From positions 558,001 to 622,000 of the forward strand of contig NZ_CP097218.1 of assembly GCF_023373525.1 (NCBI RefSeq): a DNA stretch of 64,000 nucleotides. Direction: 5' to 3'. Position 1 is the stretch's first letter. The number at the start of each line of letters is the position of its first letter. Origin of the DNA: Brachybacterium kimchii. GTDB lineage: Bacteria; Actinomycetota; Actinomycetes; Actinomycetales; Dermabacteraceae. The position numbers were made by a program, and so were the translations under genes. Shown piece after piece: positions 1-9,343 of this stretch. A model generated the notes under the pieces. That model was not told the DNA's origin. It made no database searches and saw nothing but the letters and a program-made list of their open reading frames with translations.

Positions 1-1144
1 TCGCCGCGAGGTCGAAGCGGAAGCCGTCGACCCCCATGTCGAGGACCCAGTGCCGCAGGGACTCGAGCACCAGGTCGACGACGGCGGGGGAGCGCGGGTC
101 GAGTGTCGCCCCGGTGCCGGTGACGTCCACGAAGGCGCCGCCGTCCATCCAGTAGTGCTCGCTCGCATCGAGCCCGCGCAGGCTCAGCGAGGGCCCGCCG
201 GAGCCGCCCTCGGCGGTGTGGTTGAAGACGACGTCGAGGATGACCTCGAGGCCCGCGGCGTGGAGAGCGCGGATCATCGCGCGCACCTCCTCGAGCACGG
301 CGAGCGGCCCCTCGTGGCGGGCGGCGGCGCTCGCGTAGGCGGGGTTCGGCGCCAGATAGGAGAGCGTCGAGTAGCCCCAGTAGTTGGTGAGCCCGCGGCG
401 CGTGAGGTGCGGTTCGTCCATGGCCGCGTGGATCGGCAGCAGCTCCACCGCGGTGACGCCCAGGCCGCTCAGGTACGAGGTGACGGCGGGATGCGCGAGG
501 CCCGCGTACGTGCCGCGCAGCTCGGGCGGGACGTCGGGGTGCAGCTGGGTGAACCCTTTGACGTGCAGCTCGCAGACGACCGTGTCCGGCCAGGGTGTGC
601 GGGGCGGGGCGGCCGACGAGCCGGCGCCACCGGCGGCCATCGGCTCCGGGGCGCCCGCGACGACGGACCACACGGCCACGTCGGCGTCGTCGTCCTCGCT
701 GCGGCGCAGGGGCGAGATCGGGTCGAGCATCGCGTCGACCTCGTGGGGGAACATCCCGGAGGCGAGCGGGGAGGCGTGCGAGACGGCGCGGGCGCGCGGG
801 TCCACGAGCAGCTTCGCGGGGTTGAACCAGGCGCCGCGCTCGGGATCCCACGGGCCGTGCGCGCGCAGGCCGTACAGGGTGCCGGGCACCATCGCCTCGA
901 CCTCGTCCCAGTGCAGGCCGCCGTCGACGTGCCGCAGCGGCGTGCGCTCCTCGCGGAAGCGTCCGCCGCCGAGGTCGCGGCGCACGCACAGCTCGATCCT
1001 CTCGGCGCGCGGCGCCGCCACGGCGAAGGTCCCGCGTCCGGACGGGTCGACCTGCAGGCCGGGGCGCGTGGGCGAGGACGGCGCGCGGCGCGGTGCGCGG
1101 ACGGCGCCGGCACCGCCGGGATCGGTGATCGGGGGATGGGGCAT
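1..1144 (-). CDS. glgX: Glycogen debranching enzyme GlgX, N-terminal part (cut by window edge)
   Basis: The reverse strand stays open from an ATG at 1144 to the window edge, giving 381 codons that start MPHPPITDPGG. The order is a CBM48-like N-terminal region, a GH13 stretch with VVFNHTAEGG (region I), and the nucleophile-region motif GVDGFRFDLA right at the edge. This is the layout of GlgX/TreX isoamylase-type enzymes, which cleave alpha-1,6 branches of glycogen limit dextrins in the cytoplasm. The rest of the (beta/alpha)8 barrel and the C-terminal domain lie outside the window. It is divergent from the MoxR operon, with a 237-bp gap between them. A related trehalose-forming or isoamylase paralogue cannot be excluded from the N-terminal half alone. 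Confidence 0.9.
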   Translation of the reverse strand, partial: MPHPPITDPGGAGAVRAPRRAPSSPTRPGLQVDPSGRGTFAVAAPRAERIELCVRRDLGGGRFREERTPLRHVDGGLHWDEVEAMVPGTLYGLRAHGPWDPERGAWFNPAKLLVDPRARAVSHASPLASGMFPHEVDAMLDPISPLRRSEDDDADVAVWSVVAGAPEPMAAGGAGSSAAPPRTPWPDTVVCELHVKGFTQLHPDVPPELRGTYAGLAHPAVTSYLSGLGVTAVELLPIHAAMDEPHLTRRGLTNYWGYSTLSYLAPNPAYASAAARHEGPLAVLEEVRAMIRALHAAGLEVILDVVFNHTAEGGSGGPSLSLRGLDASEHYWMDGGAFVDVTGTGATLDPRSPAVVDLVLESLRHWVLDMGVDGFRFDLAA

Positions 1145-1381
1145 CGCCGCATTCTTCCACCGGGCGCACGCCGCGCCGGGCATGACACGAGCGGCCTGCG
1201 CACCCGTCCGGGACGCCCCGCGAACAGGACCGGGCCGCGGGGCCCGGAGAGGTTAGGATCGTCGGGGCGCCGGGCGCGGCCCGTCGTCCCCATGCAGCAC
1301 CAGCAGCGCGTCGGCCCCTCCGGGCGTCCCGACTGCCGCACGATCCGCACGCAGCACCACGCGACGGGAGCACCCCTGCAG

Positions 1382-2443
1382 ATGACCCAGCAGCCTCAGG
1401 AATCCCCCGGGCATCCCGCCCCCGGCCGCTCGGGCGCCGCCTTCGCCCCTGCACAGCCCGCGATCCCTCCGGCGAGCATGGAGCGTGCGGGGAGCATCGT
1501 CCGCAGCATCACCCAGGTGTTCCAGTCGCGCGTGGTGGGCCAGGAGAACCTGCGCCGCACCCTGCTGGCGGCGCTCGCCGCGGGCGGCCACGTGCTGCTC
1601 GAGTCCGTGCCGGGCCTCGCGAAGACGACCGCGGCCTCTGCGCTCGCCTCCGGCATCTCCGGCTCCTTCTCCCGCATCCAGTGCACGCCTGACCTGATGC
1701 CGAACGACATCATCGGCACCCAGATCTTCAACTACGGCTCGGGCACCTTCACCACCCAGCTGGGCCCGGTCCACGCGAACGTGGTCCTGCTGGACGAGAT
1801 CAACCGCTCGAGCGCCAAGACCCAGTCGGCGATGCTCGAGGCGATGCAGGAGCGCCAGACCTCCATCGGCGGCGAGGTCTACCCGCTGCCCGAGCCGTTC
1901 ATGGTGCTCGCGACCCAGAACCCCATCGAGGAGGAGGGCACGTACGTCCTCCCCGAGGCGCAGATGGACCGCTTCCTCATGAAGGAGGTCCTCACCTACC
2001 CGCGCCCCGCCGAGGAGCACGAGATCCTCGACCGCTCCACGAGCGGCACCCTCACCGCGCCCCGCCGGGCGGCGCAGACCGTCGGCCTCGAGGACATCCG
2101 GTTCCTCCAGGAGATGGTCGACCAGGTGTACGTGGACCAGAGCGTCAAGCGCTACATCATCGACCTCGTCTTCACGACCCGCGGCTCCGGCCCGCGCCCG
2201 GTCGCGAACCTCACCCAGAGCGTCCGGGTGGGGGCGAGCCCCCGCGGCTCCCTCGCGCTGATGCGGGTCGCCCAGGCGAACGCCCTCCTGCACGGCCGCG
2301 ACTACGTCACCCCGGACGACGTGCGCGCCATGCGCTACGCGGTGCTGCGCCACCGCCTGGTGCTCACCTTCGACGCCCTCGCGGGCGGCGTGACCCCCGC
2401 GCAGATCATCGACGCGGTCTTCCACGCCGTGCCGATGCCCTGA
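1382..2443 (+). CDS. MoxR-family AAA+ ATPase
   Basis: A 353-residue MoxR/RavA-type AAA+ chaperone-like ATPase. Walker A is SVPGLAKT (residues about 75-82), Walker B is VVLLDEINR (about 134-142), and sensor 1 is in LATQNPIEEEGTY. MoxR proteins typically act with VWA-domain partners, and two VWA genes follow here. The frame is open far upstream and an alternative ATG lies at 1292. The start at 1382 was chosen because a GGGAG stretch precedes it and family homology begins just after it; the proline/alanine-rich first 30 residues look like a natural tail. A possible -10 (TAGGAT, about 1253) would leave a leader of roughly 115 nt. First gene of a run of tightly spaced genes. Confidence 0.93.
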   Translation: MTQQPQESPGHPAPGRSGAAFAPAQPAIPPASMERAGSIVRSITQVFQSRVVGQENLRRTLLAALAAGGHVLLESVPGLAKTTAASALASGISGSFSRIQCTPDLMPNDIIGTQIFNYGSGTFTTQLGPVHANVVLLDEINRSSAKTQSAMLEAMQERQTSIGGEVYPLPEPFMVLATQNPIEEEGTYVLPEAQMDRFLMKEVLTYPRPAEEHEILDRSTSGTLTAPRRAAQTVGLEDIRFLQEMVDQVYVDQSVKRYIIDLVFTTRGSGPRPVANLTQSVRVGASPRGSLALMRVAQANALLHGRDYVTPDDVRAMRYAVLRHRLVLTFDALAGGVTPAQIIDAVFHAVPMP

Positions 2444-2456
2444 GCGGGATCCGCTG

Positions 2457-3353
2457 ATGGCGACCTCCCTGCTCACCCGCGTCAAGGCGCGCGTGGACCT
2501 GCACACCGGACGCCGCGCCCGCGGCATCGTCCAGGGGCGCGGGCGGTCGGTGTTCAAGGGCAGCGGCGAGGACTTCGACGACCTGAAGTACTACCAGCCG
2601 GGCGACCGCATCTCCGACATCGACTGGAAGGCGACGGCCCGCTCGGGCGAGCCGCTGATCCGCCAGTTCAACGAGGAGCGGGTGCGGCACCTCTCGATCG
2701 TCGCCGACACCTCCTCGGCGATGTCGACCCTCGCGGCCGACGGCACCTCCAAGCGCGACGCCATGGTCACCGCCGCCGGCCTCGTGTGCTTCCTCGCCCA
2801 GAACAACGGCGACCTCGTGGGACTGGTCGGCGGATCCGAGTCCCGGCCGGTGCAGCTGCCCTCGCGCTCGAGCGACGGGCACCTCGAGCTGCTCCTGCGC
2901 ACCGTCCAGCAGTCCACGACCGCCGCCTCCCGCCCATCGGACGTCTCCTGGCTGCTCGAGCGGGCCTTCCGCGTCACCCGCCGCTCGACGCTGATGACGA
3001 TCATCACCGACGAGGCGCACCCGGGCCCCGAGGACCACTCCCTGCTGCGGCGCCTGGCGACGCGGCACGACGTCATGGTCATCCGCATCGGCGACGCCGA
3101 CCCGCTGCAGGCGGGCGACCTCGACCACGAGGTCGTCGACGTCGAGTCGCCCCGGGAGATCTCCGAGCTCGCCCGCGTCTCCACGAAGGTCGCCCGCGAT
3201 GTCGAGAACTACCGCCGGGCCCGCCGCGAGGCGACCACGGAGATGCTCGACAGCCTGCACATCACCCATCTGCTCACGGCCGGCGACAGCACCGTGGTGG
3301 ACGACATGATCGCCATGCTGCGCGAGAGGGAGTACCGCCATGCCCGTGCATGA
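2457..3353 (+). CDS. DUF58 domain protein
   Basis: A 298-residue protein with the DUF58 signature at residues about 40-75: GEDFDDLKYYQPGDRISDID, then DWKATARSGEPLIRQF. It continues into a VWA-like fold in which DTSSAM stands where a MIDAS DxSxS motif would be. DUF58 proteins are regularly encoded directly after moxR and are thought to belong to the same complex at the membrane. The gene lies 13 bp after moxR, and its 3' end overlaps the next gene by 14 bp, which suggests translational coupling. No signal peptide or membrane span is seen, so it is probably cytoplasmic. Confidence 0.9.
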   Translation: MATSLLTRVKARVDLHTGRRARGIVQGRGRSVFKGSGEDFDDLKYYQPGDRISDIDWKATARSGEPLIRQFNEERVRHLSIVADTSSAMSTLAADGTSKRDAMVTAAGLVCFLAQNNGDLVGLVGGSESRPVQLPSRSSDGHLELLLRTVQQSTTAASRPSDVSWLLERAFRVTRRSTLMTIITDEAHPGPEDHSLLRRLATRHDVMVIRIGDADPLQAGDLDHEVVDVESPREISELARVSTKVARDVENYRRARREATTEMLDSLHITHLLTAGDSTVVDDMIAMLREREYRHARA

Positions 3354-3849
3354 GTCCACGGTGCTCGCCGATCCCACGCCGAGCCCCTCGCCCGCGACGA
3401 TCATCGATCCGCCCCAGTACTCGATCGCCTGGCTGATCCTCGCCGTCCTGTGCGTGATCGTCATCGTCGCGATCATCGTGGGCGTGCTGCGGATCTCCCG
3501 CGCCGTCGTCTCCCGCCGCGCCTACCGCGAGCGGCCCGACGAGCCCGAGTCGCTCAAGGCCGAGTTCCTGCGCTCCGTCAACGACATCGCGGCGCGCCAC
3601 GAGGACGGCGCGATCGACGAGCGCACCGGCCACCTCGAGCTCACCGCCGTGATGCGCCGCTTCGTGCGCCGCACCACCGGGCACGACGTCACCAGCCAGG
3701 ACGTGGGCACTCTCATCGCCGACCCCAGGACCCGCGACGTCGGCGAGCTCATCGCCCGCCTCTACGAGCCGGACTTCGCGCCGGCGAGCGACGTCGACCT
3801 CGAGGGCTCCGTGCACCGGGCGAGGGAGGTGATCCGCCGATGGTCATGA
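3340..3849 (+). CDS. Single-pass membrane protein of the MoxR/VWA operon
   Basis: A 169-residue protein with one clear membrane span, AWLILAVLCVIVIVAIIVGV (about residues 29-48), preceded by a Ser/Pro/Thr-rich N-terminus. The hydrophilic tail contains ESLKAEFLRSVNDIAARHED and a helical stretch with TAVMRRFVRRTTG. Position and layout resemble the small DUF4381-like subunits of BatABC-type operons, which sit between DUF58 and the first VWA gene, but I see no diagnostic motif. It overlaps the gene before by 14 bp and the gene after by 10 bp. Function unknown; probably a scaffold for the VWA proteins. Confidence 0.8.
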   Translation: MPVHESTVLADPTPSPSPATIIDPPQYSIAWLILAVLCVIVIVAIIVGVLRISRAVVSRRAYRERPDEPESLKAEFLRSVNDIAARHEDGAIDERTGHLELTAVMRRFVRRTTGHDVTSQDVGTLIADPRTRDVGELIARLYEPDFAPASDVDLEGSVHRAREVIRRWS

Positions 3850-4862
3850 CGCTGTGGTGGGTGGCCTGCCTGCTCCTGGTCGCCGGGATCGTGGTCTGGG
3901 CGATCACCTTCTGGAACCGCCGCTCGATGCACCGCGCGCCCGTGCTCGTCGCGAACTCCTCGTTCCTCGAGCGGATCCCGAGCTTCGTGCGCAGCCAGCG
4001 CCTGGCGCGGGTGCTGCGCGTGGTGCAGGTGGGCATCGCCGTGCTGGGCCTGCTCGCCGCCGCCCTGCTCTCCGGCAGGATCGCCACCGAGCGGGTGCAG
4101 ACGCCCGAGTTCGCCGATCGCGACATCGTGCTGTGCCTCGACGTCTCCGGCTCGATGTACGAGTACGACACGGAGATCCTGCAGACCTTCGCCTCCATGG
4201 TCGACGACTTCCACGGCGAGCGGATCGCCCTGTCGATCTTCAACTCGACGTCCCGCACCGTCTTCCCGCTCACCGACGACTACGACCTCGTCGAGCGCGA
4301 GCTCAGCGAGGGGGCCGAGGCGATCGACTTCGACGAGTTCGGCTACCGCCTGGGCAGCCGCGACTACCCGCAGGACAAGGTCGAGAAGTACGCGGACTTC
4401 GTCGAGGGCACCCGCGGCCTCGACGATCAGGCCTCGATCGTGCCCGACGGCCTCGCCTCGTGCGGTCAGCTGTTCGACCACGCCGAGACCGATCGCAGCC
4501 GCTCGATCATCTTCGCGACCGACAACGAGGTCAACGGCGACCCGATCTACTCCCTCGACGAGGCCGCCAAGACCATCGAGGACCGCGACATCGACCTGTA
4601 CACCTTCTACCCCGGCGCCTACGAATGCTCCGAGGAGTGCTTCGACGAGCTCCAGAAGGTGACCGAGGACCACGGCGGCACGCTCTACCAGTCCTCGGAC
4701 CCGAACGCGATCCCCTCGATCATCCGGGAGATCCAGCAGACCCAGGCCCAGAAGATGGGAGCCGAGCCCACCCTCATCCGCACCGATCATCCGCTGTTCG
4801 CCTTCGTGCTCACGCTCATCGCCCTCGCCGGGGTGCTGATCGTGGGCTGGCGCAACCGCTGA
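3840..4862 (+). CDS. VWA domain membrane protein (BatA-like)
   Basis: A 340-residue protein with two N-terminal membrane spans (about residues 4-24 and 60-80), a von Willebrand A domain with an intact MIDAS DVSGS (D101-x-S-x-S) and a downstream Thr/Asp in FATDNEVNGD, then a C-terminal span ending in GWRNR. This is the BatA/BatB topology, with the VWA domain outside the membrane. ATG 3840 overlaps the upstream gene, and the frame is open upstream with no other plausible start. It contains a CSEEC motif (about residues 262-266), which could form a disulfide. Likely a partner of the MoxR ATPase. Confidence 0.88.
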   Translation: MVMTLWWVACLLLVAGIVVWAITFWNRRSMHRAPVLVANSSFLERIPSFVRSQRLARVLRVVQVGIAVLGLLAAALLSGRIATERVQTPEFADRDIVLCLDVSGSMYEYDTEILQTFASMVDDFHGERIALSIFNSTSRTVFPLTDDYDLVERELSEGAEAIDFDEFGYRLGSRDYPQDKVEKYADFVEGTRGLDDQASIVPDGLASCGQLFDHAETDRSRSIIFATDNEVNGDPIYSLDEAAKTIEDRDIDLYTFYPGAYECSEECFDELQKVTEDHGGTLYQSSDPNAIPSIIREIQQTQAQKMGAEPTLIRTDHPLFAFVLTLIALAGVLIVGWRNR

Positions 4863-4877
4863 GAGACGGAGGAGAGC

Positions 4878-5921
4878 ATGCATCTGGAGCATCTGATCCC
4901 GCTGTGGGCCACGATCCTCGTCTTCGTCCCGCTGCTCGCGCTCGCGGTCGTGATGATGGTGCGCCGTCCGCGGCAGCGCTGGGCATGGCTGCGGCGCGCG
5001 CTGATGGTCGCGCTGCTCGCGGTGGTCGCCCTGCGCCCCGCGACGTACACGGAGGCCGAGCAGACCCAGCGCATGAACGCGAACGTGTTCTTCGTCGTGG
5101 ACCGCACCGGGTCCATGAACGCCGAGGACTACGCACAGGGCCAGCCCCGTCTCGACGGCGTCAAGCACGACATGGAGCAGATCATGTCCGAGACCCAGGG
5201 GTCCCGCTACTCGATCATCTCCTTCGACTCGACCGCCGCCTCCCAGCTGCCGCTGACCACCGATGCGGGCGCCGCGAAGGCCTGGATCAACACCCTCGCC
5301 ACCGAGTCGACCGCCCAGTCCAAGGGGTCGAACGTGGACCGCCCGCTCGCGACCCTCACGAAGGCACTCTCCGACGCGCAGACCGACGACCCGGACTCGT
5401 ACTCCCTCGTCTACTTCCTCAGTGACGGCGAGAACACCGACGACCGCGACGCGGAGCCCTTCGACCAGCTGAAACCGCTGATCGACGGCGGCGGGGTGCT
5501 CGGCTACGGCACCAGCGAGGGCGGGCCGATGAAGGCCTCGGGCGCCGGCACGCACGGCGAGTACATCACCGACTCCTCGGGCGCCAAGGGCATCTCCCGC
5601 ATCGACGAGGACCAGCTGAAGACCATCGCGCAGCAGATGGGCGTCCCGTACCTGCACCGCACCGATCCCGAGGCCCCGATCGAGGGCACGATGGAGGGCA
5701 TCACCCTGAAGCCCGTGCCCATCGAGTCCCGCCGTGACGTGGCGAGCTTCCGCGACTGGTACTGGGTGGCGGCGATCCCGCTGGCCGCCCTGTTCATCTG
5801 GGAGCTGGGGGAGATGACGTATCGTCTGCCGCGTCGGCGCGACCGCGGCGAGCTGCTCTCCGCGACCGGTGCGGGATCCGCCGGTCCGGGCGGTTCCTCG
5901 GACGAAGGAGGCAGGTCATGA
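4878..5921 (+). CDS. VWA domain membrane protein, second copy (BatB-like)
   Basis: A 347-residue second VWA protein, 15 bp after the first. Spans are at about residues 8-28 and 38-53 and near 285-305 (WVAAIPLAALFIWELG). The MIDAS is D-R-T-G-S (residues 75-79), a DxTxS variant of the usual DxSxS, followed by FLSDGENTDDRD. The two VWA proteins differ clearly outside the domain, so this is an old pair and not a recent duplication. The RBS is GGAGGAG. The last 4 bp overlap the next gene (ATGA). Confidence 0.88.
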   Translation: MHLEHLIPLWATILVFVPLLALAVVMMVRRPRQRWAWLRRALMVALLAVVALRPATYTEAEQTQRMNANVFFVVDRTGSMNAEDYAQGQPRLDGVKHDMEQIMSETQGSRYSIISFDSTAASQLPLTTDAGAAKAWINTLATESTAQSKGSNVDRPLATLTKALSDAQTDDPDSYSLVYFLSDGENTDDRDAEPFDQLKPLIDGGGVLGYGTSEGGPMKASGAGTHGEYITDSSGAKGISRIDEDQLKTIAQQMGVPYLHRTDPEAPIEGTMEGITLKPVPIESRRDVASFRDWYWVAAIPLAALFIWELGEMTYRLPRRRDRGELLSATGAGSAGPGGSSDEGGRS

Positions 5922-6964
5922 GCTCGACCCTCACCCCACCTCCGCCCGCGCCGCCCGGCGCCTCGGATCCGTCGGGCCCCGCGAGCCCGTCCCCGCAGGG
6001 AGGAGCGGCCGACGACGCCGCGCGGCCGCTCGCCGCGGACGAGCCCCGTCGGCCCCAGGACTTCGGCCTCGACGTGAGGCTGCTGCGCCGGATCCGGCTC
6101 ATCGCCTTCGCGGTCCTCGCGATCCCGCTGCTGATCCTCGCGCTGCTCGCCGTCCGCTTCGTCTCCATGCCCCTCACGCAGGCATGGCACGGCGGCGCCT
6201 ACGGCGACGGCGAGTACGCCCGGGCGAGCGAACGGCTCTGGCCCGTGCAGAAGGCCAACTGGTTCGAGCCCTACCTCCCGCACCTCAGCAAGGGCACGGA
6301 CCTGCTCCAGCAGGACCAGAACGCCGAGGCCGAGACCGAGCTGCGCCTGGCCCTGAAGGACTGGCAGGAGGGCAAGGACCTCAACCAGCCGCCGCACGCC
6401 CAGTGCAAGATCCTCAACAACCTCGCGATCTCCATCGAGCGCCAGGCGAACGAGATCGACGACGCCGGCGACCGCGCCGACCGCCTCTACGAGGCCGAGC
6501 AGCTGCTCGCGCCCTGCGCCGGCGGCGGGGGAGGCGGCGACGGAGAGGGCCAGGGCGGCGGAGGCCAGGGCGAGGACCAGCAGGGCGAGGGCGAGGGCTC
6601 GGGCAACGAGGACGAGGGCACGACCGGCGACAACGGCAAGCGCATCGAGGAGGAGCGCCGCTCGTCCGACAAGGAGGCCGGCAACGACCCGGACGCCCGC
6701 GACGAGGGCCAGGACGGCGACGACCAGGGCCAGGGCGAGGACCAGGGCGATCAGGACGGGAAGGGCGATGCGCCCAAGGACCCGGGCGATCCCAAGAAGG
6801 AGGACCCGAAGGGCGACGGGCCCGACGAGGAGGCGCCCACGCAGGGCGACGCGGAGGACCAGAAGAAGGCCGAGGACCTCGAGAAGCGCAACGGAGACGC
6901 GAACTCGGGCGACGGCGAGGACTCGGACGACGGAGCGAGCAGTGACCCCAGCCAGCCCTGGTGA
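5918..6964 (+). CDS. Membrane-anchored TPR-like protein with long acidic tail (BatC/E-like)
   Basis: A 348-residue protein: a Pro-rich N-terminus, one membrane span (about residues 63-87), a short helical region with tetratricopeptide character (LRLALKDWQEG, LNNLAISIERQANE), and then about 140 residues made almost only of Gly, Glu, Asp, Gln and Lys. The acidic tail starts with a poly-Gly run and is probably disordered. TPR proteins close many MoxR/VWA operons, so this fits the last member of the complex. The last 23 bp overlap the next gene in another frame. Confidence 0.78.
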   Translation: MSSTLTPPPPAPPGASDPSGPASPSPQGGAADDAARPLAADEPRRPQDFGLDVRLLRRIRLIAFAVLAIPLLILALLAVRFVSMPLTQAWHGGAYGDGEYARASERLWPVQKANWFEPYLPHLSKGTDLLQQDQNAEAETELRLALKDWQEGKDLNQPPHAQCKILNNLAISIERQANEIDDAGDRADRLYEAEQLLAPCAGGGGGGDGEGQGGGGQGEDQQGEGEGSGNEDEGTTGDNGKRIEEERRSSDKEAGNDPDARDEGQDGDDQGQGEDQGDQDGKGDAPKDPGDPKKEDPKGDGPDEEAPTQGDAEDQKKAEDLEKRNGDANSGDGEDSDDGASSDPSQPW

Positions 6965-8132
6965 GCACGGCACGGCGCCGCGCGTCTACATCGACCACGC
7001 GGCCACGGCGCCCCTGCGGCCCGAGGCCCGCGATGCCTTCCTCGACGCCTCGGCCCTGCCGGGGAACCCGACGTCGCGCCACGGCTCCGGCCGCCGCGCC
7101 CGCGGCGTCCTCGACGACGCCCTCGACTCGCTCGCGGCCTCGCTCGACGTCCCGGTCTCCTGGCTGACCCTGACCTCCGGCGGGACCGAGGCCGACAACC
7201 TCGCCGTGCGCGGAGCGGCCCTCGCCGCCCAGGCGGCCGACCCGTCCCGCCGGGCCGTCGCGGTCTGCGCGACCGACCATCCGGCGGTGCTCGAGACCGC
7301 CCGCTCGCTGGCCCCCGGCATCGAGTCCCGCGAGATCCCCGTGGACGGCGACGGCCTGCTGGACCTCGAGGCGCTGCGAGAAGCCCTCGCGCCGGGCGAC
7401 GTGAGCGTGGTGAGCGTCGCCCTCGTGAACAACGAGACCGGCGTGATCCAGGACCTCGCGGCGGTCACCGGGATCGCCCACGCCGCGGGCGCCCTCGTCC
7501 ACACCGATGCCGTCCAGGCCACGAGCCATGTCGAGCTGCCCGTGCGCACGGTCGACATGCTGAGCCTGACCGGCCACAAGATCGGCGCCCCCGTGGGCGT
7601 GGGCCTGCTGGTCGTGCGCCCCGACATCCCCTTCGTCGCGGGGCTCACCGGCGGCGGGCAGCAGCGCGGCGTGCGCCCCGGCACCCTCGACGCCCCGCAC
7701 ACCGCGTCGCTCGCCGCCGCCCTCGCACGCACCCTCGCGGACCGGGAGGCGGAGTCGGCGCGACTGGGGGAGATGGCCCAGCGCCTGCGCGCGGGCATCC
7801 GGGAGATCGCCCCGGACGCCGTGCTCACCGCGGAGGCCGCCCCGCGCAGCCCGCACGTGGTGCACGTGCTGCTGCCCGGCTGCGACCAGGACGCCCTGCT
7901 CCTCATGCTCGACCAGCAGGGGATCGACGCCTCGGCGGGCTCCGCGTGCTCGGCGGGCGTCACCCAGGCCAGCCACGTGCTCACCGCGATGGGCGTCGAG
8001 CCCGATCTCGCCCGCGGCGCCCTGCGGCTGTCGCTGGGCTGGTCGAGCCGCGAGGAGGACGTGGACCGCGTGCTCGCCGCCCTGCCCGAGGCCATCGAGC
8101 GGGCGCGGGCCGTCGGCGCGCTCGTGCGGTGA
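6942..8132 (+). CDS. Cysteine desulfurase (NifS/IscS-like)
   Basis: A 396-residue class V PLP aminotransferase. Visible signatures are YIDHAATAPLRPEA at the N-terminus, TSGGTEADNLAVRG, NNETGVIQDL, HTDAVQ, the PLP-lysine motif SLTGHKIGAP, RPGT, and the catalytic-loop cysteine in SAGSACSAG. It moves sulfur from cysteine as a persulfide. The next gene is mnmA, which needs such a sulfur donor for 2-thiouridine in tRNA. A GTG at 6942 was taken as start because the family N-terminus begins about 14 codons later and no closer start exists. It overlaps the end of the MoxR operon by 23 bp. Confidence 0.9.
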   Translation: MTPASPGEHGTAPRVYIDHAATAPLRPEARDAFLDASALPGNPTSRHGSGRRARGVLDDALDSLAASLDVPVSWLTLTSGGTEADNLAVRGAALAAQAADPSRRAVAVCATDHPAVLETARSLAPGIESREIPVDGDGLLDLEALREALAPGDVSVVSVALVNNETGVIQDLAAVTGIAHAAGALVHTDAVQATSHVELPVRTVDMLSLTGHKIGAPVGVGLLVVRPDIPFVAGLTGGGQQRGVRPGTLDAPHTASLAAALARTLADREAESARLGEMAQRLRAGIREIAPDAVLTAEAAPRSPHVVHVLLPGCDQDALLLMLDQQGIDASAGSACSAGVTQASHVLTAMGVEPDLARGALRLSLGWSSREEDVDRVLAALPEAIERARAVGALVR

Positions 8133-8263
8133 GCCGGTCGCGACGAGGAAGCCGGTGAGCAAGCGCTCGTCGGGCGGGCCCCTGTCCGCCTCCGGCGCTT
8201 CGTAGACTGGAGCGGCCGCGCGTCCCGCATCCGCGCGGCATCCGAGCAGGAGGCGAGGTCCCC

Positions 8264-9343
8264 ATGAAGGTGCTGGCAGCGATGAGCGGCGGCGTCGATT
8301 CCGCCGTCGCGGCCGCGCGTGCCCACGAGGCCGGCCACGACGTGGTCGGCGTCCACATGGCGCTGTCCAAGAACCGGGCCGAGACCCGCACCGGATCGCG
8401 CGGGTGCTGCACCGTCGAGGACGCGGCCGACGCCCGCCGCGCCGCCGAGCGCATCGGCATCCCCTTCTACGTCTGGGACCTCTCCGACGACTTCCACGAC
8501 CTCGTCGTCTCGGATTTCCTGGCCGAGTACGCGGCCGGACGCACCCCGAACCCGTGCGTGCGCTGCAACGAGCACATCAAGTTCGCGACCCTGATGGAGC
8601 GCGCCCGGGCCCTCGGCTTCGACGCCGTGTGCACCGGCCACTACGCGGACGTGCGCGCGGACGGCCCGGACGGCGCCCCGTCGCTGCACCGCGCCCGCAA
8701 CCTCCCCAAGGACCAGTCCTACGTGCTCGCCGTGATGGGCCCCGAGGCCGTCTCCCGCGCCGTGTTCCCCCTGGGCGTCTTCGAGGACAAGGAGGCCGTG
8801 CGCGCCGAGGCCCGCGCGCGCCGACTGGGCGTCTCCACGAAGCCCGACAGCTACGACATCTGCTTCATCGCCGACGGCGACACCCGCGGCTTCCTCGAGC
8901 GCAGCCTCGGCGAGGCCCCCGGCGAGGTGGTCGACGCCGACGGCACCGTGCTGGGATCCCACCGCGGCACCTTCGGGTTCACCGTGGGCCAGCGCAAGGG
9001 ACTGGGCCTGGACCGCCCCGCGGCCGGCGGCGCCCCGCGCTACGTCCTCGACGTGAAGCCCGAGACCCGACAGGTCGTCGTCGGCGCCGCCGAGCTGCTC
9101 TCCACCACGCTGCTCGAGGCCTCCGCGCCGATCCCCTTCGAGCCGCTCGCGCCGGGACGCGAGGTGAGCGCCCAGATCCGCGCCCACGGCGAGGCGCTGC
9201 CCGGCATCATCGAGCAGGCCGACGACGTGCTGCGGGTGCGGCTCAGCTCCCCGGTGCGCGGCGTCGCCCCCGGGCAGACCCTCGTGCTGTACGACGGGGA
9301 CCGCGTGATCGCCTCGGCGACCCTCGAGCGCCGCGCCGCATGA
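8264..9343 (+). CDS. mnmA: tRNA-specific 2-thiouridylase MnmA
   Basis: A 359-residue enzyme that makes 2-thiouridine at the wobble U34 of Lys/Glu/Gln tRNAs, using ATP and persulfide sulfur. The PP-loop motif SGGVDS is at residues 8-13, the first catalytic cysteine is in PNPCVRCN (C98), and the second is in SYDICFIADG (near residue 198). GQRKGLG and the C-terminal beta-barrel with LYDGDRVIASA are present. The length matches the family. RBS AGGAGGCGAGG is 8 nt upstream. It lies 131 bp after the cysteine desulfurase, and its stop overlaps the next start (ATGA). Confidence 0.96.
   Translation: MKVLAAMSGGVDSAVAAARAHEAGHDVVGVHMALSKNRAETRTGSRGCCTVEDAADARRAAERIGIPFYVWDLSDDFHDLVVSDFLAEYAAGRTPNPCVRCNEHIKFATLMERARALGFDAVCTGHYADVRADGPDGAPSLHRARNLPKDQSYVLAVMGPEAVSRAVFPLGVFEDKEAVRAEARARRLGVSTKPDSYDICFIADGDTRGFLERSLGEAPGEVVDADGTVLGSHRGTFGFTVGQRKGLGLDRPAAGGAPRYVLDVKPETRQVVVGAAELLSTTLLEASAPIPFEPLAPGREVSAQIRAHGEALPGIIEQADDVLRVRLSSPVRGVAPGQTLVLYDGDRVIASATLERRAA

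Noticed and set aside
50..1381. N-terminal extension of about 440 codons upstream of the MoxR ATPase
   Set aside because: It is antisense to glgX and has no homology pattern; the ATPase fold begins after 1382.
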